Positions 9,901-22,400 of a stretch of 32,153 nt of DNA are shown piece after piece (position 1 is the stretch's first letter; every line of letters begins with the position of its first letter). Made by a program: the position numbers and the translations under genes. This stretch comes from Gryganskiella cystojenkinii (lineage: Eukaryota > Mortierellomycota > Mortierellomycetes > Mortierellales > Mortierellaceae), in the NCBI GenBank assembly GCA_015852425.1, contig JAAAIG010000332.1:1-32153 (forward strand), in the 5' to 3' direction. The notes under the pieces were generated by a model. That model ran no database searches. It was not told the origin of the DNA and saw only the letters and a program-made list of their open reading frames with translations.

Positions 9901-12900
9901 GAGCGAGAACAAGGTTCCGAGAACACGCATGATCGTAAAATCCATAATGTGGTCCAAGGTGGCAGCAAACTCCAGGGCCTTGACAATAAGGCCATCATCC
10001 GCAAAGTGAGACGCCAATATGTTGGCGCAGGCTTGCTGCGTGAGAAGGATCGGTGAAGCGGCGCGGTTCTCCTCAGTTTCCACACGACGGACAGTGACCT
10101 CTTCATCAACTTCATCCAAGGGGACGTTGCGCAAGGTCTCAAAGTAGTGAGCAAAGACCATGGAACGATCAATCACGTCGCTGCTATACCAAACCATACC
10201 GCAACGACTGACTGTGGCCAACGTTGCATACTTGAGAGTCTCGACTTCGAACATGACGCGGACATTGGGAGGCAAGCTCAAACGCTCTCCGTTGGGCAGA
10301 GTCAGCAGCTTGTTGTCGTCGAGGACACTAACAAAATGAAGATGATATGACGAATTAGTAAACCTGAGGAAAATTAAAGCAAAAGGTGGACGATGTTCCT
10401 CAGTTACAAAACTCACCTGTTCAAGTTCTCAACCCACTCGGGATCAACATCACCATCGAAAATAATCCAGTGACGCTTGGTACTCTCTCCGCGCACATTA
10501 TCGACAATCTTTCGCAGAATATTGGTAAACAGACCATCAGTCCACTCGCGCGTTGTGGGATCCAAAACACCATACAAGGCTTCCTTAGACATGGCCTTGG
10601 GGTCAATCACGTAGGACTGGCCCTCGATACCCTCGACCTTCTCCAGTGCACCGAGCAAGACTTGCCAGGCGTTGGATTTGCCGCTTCCAGAGGGACCGAC
10701 CATCATCATACCGTGATGGATACGTTGAATCTGGTACAACTGCAAAATCTTTTCAATCCAGAGCTCGCCAACCACCAAACGACGCTTGGTACAGATCTCT
10801 TGAATGGCCTGTCTGAGGCTCTGAAGATTGACAGGAACATATTCAACACCAGGGAAGACATCCTTGAGCAAGCTAGAAGAAAGGCATAATGATAGAAGAA
10901 TCGTTAGTATGTGACATCTGAAATAAATAGTCAATTGATGAAAACACGCGGGCGACATACTTTATAAGGACAGGGATATCCTCAGCAACCAACTTGGGAA
11001 CGACGGTCTCCCTGATCGACTGGATAAGAATCTCCTGCTCGGGAACACTCTCCGAGATGCGGGCAAACTCGGCCTGAAGGTTCTCGGGGTTGGTAGATCG
11101 AAGCTCCTGAAGACGATCACGCTTCATGTTACCGGCACTGACCAATACACTCTTCAATGCACGCAAACCGAAATCATAGTGGGACTGAGGCGTGAGCTTC
11201 TCATCACAGAGGTTGAACAATGGGATGACTTTGGACGCCAACATTTCGGCAGTACGGAAACCTTGGGATGACAACATGACCTGGGCAATCAGCTCGCGAT
11301 CGGGCTTGGTCATTGCAATGCTTCGGAAAAGCTTTTTCAAGTTATCAGGCAAGTTAGAACGACCCGCATAACCGGGGTTCATCGTAATGAAAATACCCGT
11401 GTTAGTGTTCACGCGCACATTCTTGCCCACCAACTCAATCTCGTGGTTAGGGTTCGTCTTGGCCTCCTTGAGACCCAACTGGATGGTTTGAACCTGTTGA
11501 GAGACCGCGGACAAAATTCGCTCCTCCAATCGGTTGAACTCATCGAAACATCCCCAGGCACCGACTTGAGAGAGACCGATAAAGATACGACCCATAGCCT
11601 GGAAATCAAAGTTTTCGTCACAGCAGAAGACGAGCACAAATCGACCCAATTGGATACCCAAGGCCTTGACTGACTCGGTCTTTCCTGTTCCTGCGGGTCC
11701 AAAGGGAGAACCACCAAGACGAGACTCCAACGCTTGCATCAGCGTCAAGTAACAACGGTCTGTCAAGGGTGTCTGGACCAAACGCTCAGTAACACCAAAG
11801 TATTCGTAACCGTACAGGAAGGTTGCGTTGGCCATGCTGATGGTCAAGCACTGCAGAGGATCCTCGTGGCTCGCGTTGAAGTAGAAACGCATCTGTGACA
11901 ACCAAGCAAAGTCCTTGGAAGATGACACCTTGTTGCGGATGAGGACACGGATTACATCACGCTGATGAACGAGGTCAGTAATCAAGTGCTCACACTTCTT
12001 GCGTTGAATAGGCTCAAGATCCTGAAGAACAGTGTCAGCGAGCACGTTAAGAGCACGAAGAGCATAGTCAAGAGCCTTCTGCATGGGTTGTTCGTTGAAG
12101 GCGCCGCCGGATTCAGCCATGGCCGATAAGGCTCTCTCGACAGTCGTTGTCCAAGTGATCTGAGAGGTCAAAACAACCAACTGGTCAGGGTTCTTGTCCA
12201 TCCAGCTCAAGAAAGCAGCAGGGTCGAGGTTCTCGGCCAGGTAGAAAAAGTTCATCTCTTGAACAGACTCGGCCAGAATCTGAGCCAAGGACATGCGCAT
12301 CTCTTTCTCGACCAGCGACAACCAGTCATTGATTCTTGGGTTATCCTTGATTGAGACGGGGGTCTTGAACATTACGTTCTCACCTTCCTTGGAGCACATA
12401 CCAAGAACCGTGGTAGCGTCCTCGCTGAGGATGATACTGCTGATACCGGCAAACATCTTCTTGAAATGCTTCTGGATACGGACCACATCCTTGCTGTTAC
12501 CGATAATCTCGAGCAAATCCTCGTCACCGACAAAGTAGAACCGAGGGAAGGACGAACGCTCGCGTTCCAAGTACTCTCCCAAAGCCTTTTGGATCTTGCT
12601 CAACAGATCCGCGAGACGCTCCAACGACTTTTGAATGTTGGCAATGTTGAGGACATCGAGGACAAAGGGTGACTTGTAGACCTTCTTCATCACAGTCAAA
12701 AATTCCGAGTTGATGTTTTGGAATCGAGAGGTCTCGACGGGTAAAAGATGCTTGATGTCGTGACTTCCTGTAAAGATACCCTCGAGGTATACCCACTGAC
12801 GTTGGACATCAATCCAGACATCGAACAAGACGTGGATACGGTTCAGCTTCTCTTCCCAACCAGCCGCTTCCTCCTCAAAGACCTTGTAATACGGCGACAG

Positions 12901-15900
12901 CTTCATGGCCGACAAGAAGTTGAGGTTCTCACTGCACTTTGTGAAGAGATCATCCCATCCCTTGATAAGGCGGCACTTGTTTTGGTAGTTGACAAGATCT
13001 AAGACGTAGTTTGTCCATGTCTCGCGAACCTATTCACAAAAAAGGGTTTAACAATGGCAATGAATTAGTAAATCTTCCAAATTCCAAAAGTATCATGCTC
13101 ATAAGCAAAACAGCTATCACGGGTACAAACCTGCTTCAAGAACTCCTCCAGAGCCATTTCACCCTGAGCGACCACAATAATATCGCGGACAAGACTCTCG
13201 TTTCTCTTCAGGTCCAGGTCCCAGATGTTACCCACCGTCATCTCTGACAAAGTGAGTCGACCATCCAGACGCAGGGCCTTGAACAACTGACGCCAGTGAC
13301 GTTCACGCAATGCCTCCGATTTCAAATCGATCAAAAGTGGGTTCACCTTGAGGTAAAGACGAAGCGATTCCTGAACGTACTCGAAAGCCGCATACTGACG
13401 CATGCGGTTGGGCATATCCTTGGTCGAATTGACGAGTGCATCGAGTTGATTTCTGATCTTGCGGGGGACGACCGTCGACCAGAGCGTATCCTTGATCTCG
13501 TAAATAGATTGCCAGATCTTGGCCAACGAACTCCAAACGGACTTCAAATCACGAAGCTCCTCATGGACCGGTTCGAGACGATCGTCCGTAGTAAGATCAA
13601 GATCGAGAGCTTCCTTGGCGCGGCAGACCATATCAAACTCCTCCTTGACCCTGGTCACCCTGCCCTCAAAGATCATCAACGTGTTTGTGGCAATGTCGGG
13701 CTTGATGTTACCCTGGACAGGCTTGTTCTTCTCCCAGTCCTGAAGGATCTCCGAGATCTTTTGCTCCACAATCTTATCCTCTGTGACAATCTTCATCTGC
13801 AGACCCGCAATCTGATCCTGGATGGCGTTGTTCTTGCGACCGAGAATCTCGTTGAACGCACTCCACTCGCCATCGATTTGGTCACAGTAGAGCCAGTCGT
13901 TCGGGAACTGGAATCGCTGACGCTCGAGCGTCTTTTGACCTTGACGGAACAATTCGACATCCTGTTCCCACTTGGTCACCTTGCGCTTCAAATCCTGAAC
14001 AAACGTGATAAACGTCACAGCCTCGCCGGTCGCGTTGCTGTCGACAGAGTGAAGCTCGAGATCATAACGGGCCTTTGAGACCGCGCCATGGAACTCCTTC
14101 ATGGAGGTACCCATCATGTTTCCGAATCGGTTCAGCACCTCGCGTTGCCACGAGTCGTATTTGGCATTGACCTTGGACTGGACTTGCTCGTAGTCGATCA
14201 CGACGGGTCCAAAGGATTGCTCCGTCTCAGAATTATCAAACGTCGAGCGAGCCTTCTTGATCTCCAACAAGAGTTGTTGCCATTTGGCCAAATCGTCACC
14301 AAGAAGGGTGAAAATGTACTGCGACTCGAGATCCCAGAGCGATTGGTACTGAAGCCAGATGTCGACATAGTCCTTGACCTGTGTCACCTTAAGCTCAATG
14401 ATTTCATAGGCCTTCGAAAGCGAGTCGTCAGGGATTTTCGTGAGCTGGAGAGAGGAAAAAAAGAAAACACAAGGGGTTAACATCGTTCAATTGACCGCTA
14501 CACACAAACGCATTTCTTCACGCAACGACAAAACACCTACAAGATCAGAGTAAGTCAAATCCTCAAGGTCATCCTGCACAGCCAAGCCAATCTCGTATCT
14601 GGAACTCTGGATCCTGGTTAAGGTGCAGATAACCGAGAGCCACTCATGGAGCTGAGTGTACCAGCTGACACGAGCCTGCTCCACTGGAGGGTCAAGGTAC
14701 ATGACCTGGTTCTTGATGCGGATCTCGTGCACGAGGACCTTCAATGTGGGCTTGACCTCATTGGCCTTGGTCAAGATGGACGCACGCTCGGCTTCGCGGT
14801 TCGTACGGCGCTTCTTGTTCTTGCCATGGGCGGCCGAATCTCTGGCATCAATAAGACCCTCCTCGTGGTCGTCGCGCTGGTATTCCAACATCCAAGCGTT
14901 AATGGCTTGTTGAAGTCGGCCAACGAGGACTGCCTCGACCCTGGCATCCAATTGCGCGACCCAACGATCCAAGTTGGAGTACGACTCCAAGTTGAGTCGA
15001 TCGATCTAGAAAGGCAATAAGGGTAATATTACGTTGAAATATTAGTGACTGAAAGACTAGACTACTCATTTTGTATAGCACCATGACATGGTACGTACCA
15101 ACTTCTGGATCTTCAAGATAATGCCCGAGAAGGTCGAGTGCAAAAAGGGACAGACAGGGAGCTCATCGATCAGCTTCATGACATCATCATAGATCGAAAT
15201 CAAAGAATCCACCTTGTCTTGGAAGATCGAGACCACGGACGCAAATTCGCGCACAAACGCAATATGACGGTTCTCGCTCGTCGCTGCCAAATTGTTGGGG
15301 TTCATGTACGAGGAAACACTGCCGTAGGTGTTGGCGAAGTGCTCCCAACGCAAGTTTGAACCCTTCGAGACCATTTTTTGCGCGTCGTTTCTGTAGCCGG
15401 CCACGAGCATCGCAATCTCGCCATGACGCTGGACCTTGTTGACCATCTGACTGTATGTACGGATCGTCTCCATCAGGCTGACTGCGATCGGGTAAACACG
15501 CTTGGCATCCTTGGCAATGATGTTGACTTGGGGTGGGACCTGGTACTTGAGCCACAACAGGTTACGAACTTCCTTGAACAACGTGATGATCTGAGCATCG
15601 AAGTTCACGCCCAGTTGAAGAACGTTGCCCTGCGCTCGGTTGCGCGTAATCTCGAACAGAGGACCGGAAACACTCAACTCGCGACGGGTCACTTCCGAGA
15701 ACCAGGCCTCGTAGATCTGGCGGGTATCGAGCTTCTTCCTGAAACTGCTGCTCTCGCTCTGTAATTTTTGGCCCTCCGCATAAAGCTCCCAGCCCTTGCC
15801 GAGAACGTCTTCGACGCGCTTCATGTACATGGAAAGCTGGCGCTCGATCTGACGAGCCCAGATGATGTGACCCGAGATAGGGGGCAAATCACGCAACTGG

Positions 15901-18898
15901 GACATGTAGTAGGCGTCGGAATGACGGTATTGCATCTTGAACTTGTCGTGCAACTTCTTGATGTCCTCCTTGACCTTGTCGATCAGCTGAGTCTGGTACT
16001 CCTGAATAGCTCCGCGAATCTGTCATAATATTGGTCCGAGAATAGTTTAGTCACCGGATCAATTGTCATTTTGTGTATGAACATATCAGTATGTTCCGCC
16101 GAAAATTTTGAATATCCTACCTTGGGGCGAACAAAGAGGGCGTTAAACTTGGAAAAGACGCGGAACATCTCGTTAGCGTTTTTGGCAATACCCAATCGAT
16201 CGCGGAGTCGAGCAATGATTTGGTTCTCCACACGAGACACACGTTCGTCGTAGGAGACTTCGGCAGTGTCCCAGATCTCGGTACCCTCTATTGTGTGAAA
16301 TCATCTTTAGCTGGTTAGCGAAGGCACAACACGTGAGATCAATAGCAGCAAATAAAGTTTGAATCTGATTCTCTTTACCATGGGAAACATCAAGAACATC
16401 GACGTTCTTGACACTTTCGTAGGCGAGCCTGACTTCCTCGACGGCATTGACGTCGTTCAAGCTGACGACCTCAGTCTCCTCAACCTCCGTGATAGACTTT
16501 GTAGCCGAGAAACCACTTGGCTTGGTCATGACCTTGAGGATGGTCTGATGGAGCTGCTCATGCTGCTTCCTAAAGTTGCGGACAAAATCGATACGCTCCT
16601 GAAGTTTTGCATGGGCGTGCTGGAATCGGATAGGAAGGAACTTTTCCGATCGCCTGCGGGTAACCTCACGTGCAACGTCGGTGAAAGCCTTGATCATATC
16701 ATCCCAAGTCTGAAAGACCTCGACTGCTCCCTTTGTCGCCTTTTCAAAGTCTTCGTAATCCATGTACATGAGTCGACGACTGCCGAGAACGCGCAAGAGT
16801 TGATCGTTCAGGTCCCTAGAAATAGCCTCGACCAGGGGCAGAGCGCGACGGATGGGGTATGGACTGCGGACAAAAATAAATAGCGAATTGGTAATGATTA
16901 GCGATATTACTAGGCTTTGAGCTACCATTTGTGGATATGGTGACAAAGGTACTCTGAACTTACGAGAGTTTGAGCTTTTTGTTGACATGTCCAAAGATCA
17001 TCAACAGAGAGTCGCGGACTTTGGTGGCGTCGGTTGCAGACAAGAGCTCGTTCAAAGGGAAATCCTTCATGAGCTGGTTGTACTTGTGAACTATCGAACG
17101 AGAAATGGAAATATGATGAGCGGACCTCGTTTTTGCTGTGCAAAATATTGCCCGTTAGTACGGCGAATAAACATCCTTTTTGAACATACCTTTCTCAGTG
17201 CCCTCCTTCAAACCGGTATCTGCAATGAAACTGACGGTGGCATGGAAACGCTTGGCATGCTTCAAGACATCCAAGGTGAGAACTATTCGAAGAGAATCGG
17301 GAAAGTCATATATTAGTATGCATATAATATCTAAAAAGTTGACACGTCCCTTTCCTTTTGGATTTTTTTTTCTTACCAATTTGATCGCTCTTCAGTTGCT
17401 CTTCAATCTTTTCCAGGGCTCGCTCCATGCTCAACCAAAAGTTGACCTCCTGGATTGCTGTTCCGGAAGCAGGATCTCTCGAGAGCTTTGTAACCTTTTG
17501 AATCTCCTTGATCCAGCCGTTCACATCTCCTTGGAGTTTGTTCAGGAAGGTCGAGTCGGAAAAGTACGAAGACTCCAATGCATCCACAGTGACCCTTCGA
17601 CCCTCTTCGCGGCACTATTTAGAGTTCAAACATGAATTAAGCGCATAGAGTTAGTATATGTTTCTCGATGATCCTGTGAAACAAAAACGAAAGAACCTGT
17701 AAATAAGAGGATCGTTTGTCCCCTCGTACCTCATCGATGGCTCGCTGAATGACAGGGTGAATGTTGAGTGAAATCTCTGGAATCTCGACGTTCTGTTGTA
17801 AGTGTAGCAAAGAAAGCTCCAACTCTGCAATCTTCTTCTTGGCCATGGGGATACCCATCTTGCCATCCTTGTCGTCGGGTCGCTTGTTGGACGTGCCTCC
17901 CTCGACACCACTCTTGGTGCTTACATAGGCATTGAAGTAAGGACTGACGGCGTAGTGGATATAGGAATGAAGGGCCTCATACGGACTAGCGAGACCGAGT
18001 CCACTTTCGTTCGCAGCAGGTCCAGGCAAGTTGATGAATTGGACTTGAGNNNNNNNNNNTCGATGGTGGGTCCACGTTTGATCAAGGCGATGGAGCCGAC
18101 ATGGTTGGCGTGATAGGTGAGCTCGTGGCTGACCGAGTAAGAAAACACTGGGTTTGCGGACGCTGGATTGTAAAAAAAAAAGTCAAATTAAATATGAGTG
18201 AGGAGGCAAGAGGCACATGTCAGGGCCTTGTTGAGGTTCGATAGTCGTTTGTTTGTTTGTTTGTTGATCAAGGTGTTTGTGCAGCCATGCTTTCGTCCTG
18301 AACCCCTGTCTTTTTTGTTAGATTCAAAAAAAAAAAAAGAAAAAAAAATCACTCCTCACAGGGCAAGGCGTAGGTCCACCAGTCCAGTAGTCACCAGACA
18401 GTGGCACATGAAAGAATCAATAAAAAACCACTCTGCAGTTCTCTCTGAAGCAATTGATAGTGGTGTCGAGTCATCAACATTGCTTTGCGTGCCTCCTTGA
18501 ATAATAAACTCGGTCAAGGGCAACAAAGGGTCTGCTGGTGTGGTGTGTCCGTTTTTCTGGACGACTGAAACATGATCCAATAATCGCAACAGGCACTACC
18601 ACGCCAGGAACGCGCGTAAAAAAAAAAAAAAAAATTGTAAAAAAGAACACTTACAAGCATCGCTCCCGCTCTCGGTCTCCTTGAGGACATAGAGAGCCGG
18701 GGTCTGGGCATCACTCGCGAACCGACGCAGACGCTCAGTCGAGTCTGGGAACGTGAACAACGAGTTGTCGAGGTCGGCCTGTTCAGCACCGAGCAGGAGA
18801 ACGAGGAGCTTTTCGAGGTAGATCTTGAGAATGTCAATGTCGACCGCAACCTCGGTGCCGACTTGTTGAAGACCGAGGTCCTCATCCATTTGCAGCAT
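3960..18898 (-). CDS. DYN1: Cytoplasmic dynein heavy chain, 15 exons, ~4,375 aa
   Basis: This is the motor subunit of cytoplasmic dynein, an ATP-driven minus-end microtubule motor. Exons (minus): 18898-18655, 18162-17730, 17614-17377, 17282-17190, 17090-16964, 16863-16379, 16287-16121, 16019-15099, 15005-14541, 14444-13131, 13029-10961, 10872-10417, 10327-5343, 5218-4160, 4030-3960. All introns are GT-AG and phases agree except across the assembly gap in exon 2. Tail (about 1-1400), then linker. AAA1 carries GPAGTGKT (about 1939) with CFDEFNR. AAA2 carries GPSGSGKS (about 2243) with FDGDVD. AAA3 carries GPPGSGKT (about 2614) with [11 protein letters not shown]4 carries GVSGSGKT (about 2956) with LDESNV. 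The coiled-coil stalk and microtubule-binding tip (about 3215-3500) include [11 protein letters not shown], and AAA5-AAA6 follow. The protein ends in a seven-Asp run plus Leu, without the ~300-residue C-terminal domain of animal dyneins, as in yeast Dyn1. Walker A of AAA1-4 is intact, so an active motor is expected. Confidence 0.97.
18050..18059. other. Assembly gap (10 Ns) inside dynein exon 2
   Basis: Ten N bases interrupt exon 2. The frame before the gap (minus: [10 protein letters not shown]) and after it ([12 protein letters not shown]) are both clearly dynein, but joining them in frame needs a gap length of 2 modulo 3, so 10 is not the true length. Animal dyneins have about seven residues here between the matching positions, which suggests roughly 20 missing bases. 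An automatic annotation would show a false frameshift or intron at this place. Confidence 0.9.
18163..18654 (-). other. Unusually long intron 1 of the dynein gene
   Basis: It has donor GTAAGT and an acceptor preceded by a T-run ending in CAATCCAG, 492 bp in all; the other thirteen introns of the gene are 88-129 bp. It holds A/T runs (near 18172, 18326 and 18618) and four GTTT units in a row near 18247. No alternative coding exon with dynein similarity is visible, and exon 1 joins exon 2 in frame (GSDA-S-SANPVF). Confidence 0.8.
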
Positions 18899-19493
18899 GG
18901 TTTGGATGTGTATCTTTTTGCTTTGTTGTCTATTTTACTGTGTTGGCTGTATGGTATGGTGTTGTGAAAGAAATGTACAAAAATGAAGAAAGGAAAGAAT
19001 ATGTATAGAGTGTGGGTGCTGTGTTTTTGTCCCTCTCTCTCTGTCTCAGTGGCTCTGCTGGCGGTTGGTCAACAGAGACAACGAGATAATGTGAATGTGA
19101 AGAAAAAAGAGATTATTGAATAATGGAACGGAGAGGAACAAAGAACTCGCAAGGAACCACCCCATTGCGAATGCTTTTAAAAAAGATGATGGGTCTCGCG
19201 CGCTGCTCGGTCAGGTTGAAATTCCACGTGACCCGAAGAACTCGTGACTGCGCTGCACACATGCACCGTTTGCGCTTCTTCTAAGAAAGAGCTTCTTTTT
19301 ACACATGGACAACTCATCACCCTCTCACTTTGACATTACTCTCATCTCTTTGAAACACCACTGGACGACCCAAGGAAAAAAAACAAAAAAAAAGACGAGC
19401 CGCTGGACCAGTCCAGGGAAAAGAAATTCCATTGCACAACCATAGACGAATACAAGGCTCAAAGGGACCTGCGAGCTCATTTTCTACAACGTC
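18899..19493. promoter_or_regulatory. Divergent promoter region between dynein heavy chain and VPS15
   Basis: There are 595 bp between the two start codons, which point away from each other. No gene is visible in it. A palindromic CACGTG E-box sits at 19225-19230, near the middle, and could serve basic helix-loop-helix regulators on both sides. There is no clear TATA box close to either start. CT-rich stretches near 19030 and 19320 are typical of fungal promoters and leaders. Confidence 0.55.
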
Positions 19494-22400
19494 ATGGGAA
19501 ACTCTGTCTCGACCGTCACGCCATCAGCCGCGACTGCGGGCATAGACTCGTATGTCAGTGAACTAGGCGATATCCACTACGAGAAGAGGTAACCTGGAAT
19601 GCATGGGAATCCTACGCGTCCAAATCCTTTGCCACATACACACGCCTGTACTGACCCCCTTGTGTTTTCCTCTGCCTTGACCCTTTTCGCGGCTTAATAG
19701 TCTCGGAAGTGCCCGGTTTATGAAGACAATCAGGGGACGCCAAAGGGAGGGATCCGTCGTCGTAAAGATCTTTGTCAAACCCGAAGCTGTCAAACCCGAA
19801 GCAGCCTTCTCGCTCAAGCGGATATCACAGATACTGAATGGTATGCCTCGAAGAACACTAGCCTCTTATTGTTGAAAAAGAAAGTCCGATCAGATATCAA
19901 AAATCAAACATCTCACACTGCATTGACATCTCTGAATTAGAGGAACGCGAGAGCCTTGCTGACGTCCCCAATGCTGTTGCTTTTCAACGGGTCCTTGAAA
20001 CTGAGCGCGCAGGATACCTTATCAGACAATACTTTTTCAGCAGTCTTTACGACCGTATCAGGTAACATGAACGACTCTAGACGGCCGCAGGGTTTTTAGG
20101 GCCTAGCACGCGGAAGCACCAACACTCACTCGAATCCTTCAATTGAACATATTTGTGACTTAGTACTCGCCCGTTTATGAACCTGATTGAAAAAAAGTGG
20201 GTCACCTATCAACTTCTCAAAGGACTTGCAGATTCGCACGCAAGAAATGTAAGACGATCTGTTTTTGCAAAGAACTCATGGGCTGGATTACTTTTGATTC
20301 GGCTGACTGACTCTTGAGCTTGACTCTATCCAATAGGTATTCCACGGCGATATCAAGACTGAAAACTGTCTGGTGACGTCCTGGAACTGGGTCTATCTGA
20401 GTGATTTTGCTGGATACAAACCCACTTTTCTGCCAGAGGTGAGAGAGAAACTGACCGAGTTCAACACCACAAAAAAAAATAGCAATCGCTGGATCTGACC
20501 GATTTTTGCGCCTTCAATACACATAGGATAACCCCGCAGATTTTTCCTTCTTTTTCGACACATCTTCAAGACGAACATGTTATCTGGCCCCAGAGAGATT
20601 CTACAAACCCGGCGTGGACATCGAGAAGCAAAAGCAGGCTGAGGACACTGAAAACATTTTTGCTGGATTGACTGCAGCCATGGATATCTTTTCAGTCGGG
20701 TAAGGAATCGACAACCAAGTTTGATCATGCGACGCGACGAGCTATAATTCAAGCTACGAAACCTATCGACTAACCGTGGATTTTTGTTTTCCCTCAATTT
20801 TCAGATGTGTCATTGCGGAACTTTACTCTGAAGGAACACCGATTTTCTCATTGTCACAACTGTTCAAGTATCGAAGTGGCGAATATGACCCAACACCCTA
20901 TATCAACAAGATCGAGGACGAAAACATCAAAGAACTCATCCGACACATGATTCAACTCGACCCAGCCAACCGTTACAGTGCCGACATGTACCTGGCTGAG
21001 TGGCGAGACCGCGCGTTTCCCAAATATTTCTACACATTTTTGCATCAGTACATTCACTCTGTGACCGAGTCTGCAAGCGAATCCTCGGGGTCCGGAGCAA
21101 TCGACGGTACCATGTTTTCCAGCAACTCGGAACCTCAGGAACCACCTCCTAAAACCGATGCGGACGAAAAGATTGAACGCGTCTACCACGATTTTGACAA
21201 GATTTCATTTTTTTTGGGCTTGGATGACCGAAAACAGAAACAAGAGAAGCAGCAGCAGCAGCAGCAACAGCAACAAAAACTAGCGCTTGCAGAGGATTCG
21301 GATGGTAAGTGCCATATCGATCGATATTGGATACTGGACGATATGAAAGATGCATCTGTTTGAGCCAACGCGAATATGTTCTACTTCACTTCCCATTAGC
21401 GGATAGCTCGGTCGATGCGATTTCACGAGGACTGGTATCACTTTCCGTTGCCGATAATCAAACCAAAGAGGCTAAGGAGTCACAATATGCACCAAGTAAG
21501 TAGTATTTTCGTTATCAAGAGGTGTTTGTCCCAGCAAAGAAGAGTCATATCTTAACTGTTTTCGTATCCGCTTGCATTAGACGAAGGAGCCTTGATTTTC
21601 CTCTCACTCTTATGCTCATCGATGAGAAACACTGCCTTCCCTTCGTCAAAGATGCACGCATTGGACATGCTGCTGTCAATCGGTCGCCATGTTGCCGATG
21701 ATATCAAACTGGATCGACTTGTTCCTTATATTGTCTCCTGTCTGCATGACGAAGTTGGAATCGTCAGAGCTCATGCCCTGAAGATCCTAGCCAAAGTTGT
21801 AAGTATAGATAAAAGATCGATTACGCCTGTTTTTATGGCCTTCTTATGAACACTGCCAACTGACTGCTATCATGCTCCAGCTTGACGAGGTTGAGTCAAT
21901 AGATGTGATCAATGTTACGATCTTCCCGGAATATATTCTTCCAGCCCTGCAATCTTTCCCCTCCGACAAGGAGGTCCTCGTTCGTTCGGCTTATGCAGGG
22001 TGCATCGCTCAGTTTGCACAAACTGCCCTTCGATATCTGGAGCTGGCTCAGTTGCTGAAGAACGATGGAGCCTTTACTGGGAATGAAGGCGATGATGTAG
22101 AGGGTTCACCTTATGAGGTATGTAAACCAGCAGTGTTGATGTGACAAGGTTAACCCATCGCGATTAGAGCTTTGCTTGGCTCACACATAAAGTTCTGGTA
22201 CATAGGCCACTTACGATTCCGCGTTGTACGACCTTCAAGGAACGATAGAGGACCAAATTCGAATCTTACTGGTGGACCCTGACAGTAGCGTGAAGAGGGC
22301 ATTACTCGCAGACATGACTTCCCTTTGCATTTTCCTTGGAAAGCAGCGAGTGGACGATGTGTTGCTATCGCACATGATCACATACCTGAATGGCAGGGAC

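Noticed and set aside
13296..14078. Long open frame (260 codons) antisense to the dynein gene, and similar ones elsewhere along it (for example 4344-4970, 7354-7884, 8908-9486)
   Set aside because: They are exact shadows of dynein exons with conserved protein on the other strand; the open antisense frames come from the biased codon use of the real gene and show no recognisable domains.
18356..18589. Open minus-strand frame inside dynein intron 1, considered as an extra exon
   Set aside because: Exon 1 joins exon 2 in frame with good agreement to dynein tails, and the frame shows no dynein similarity.
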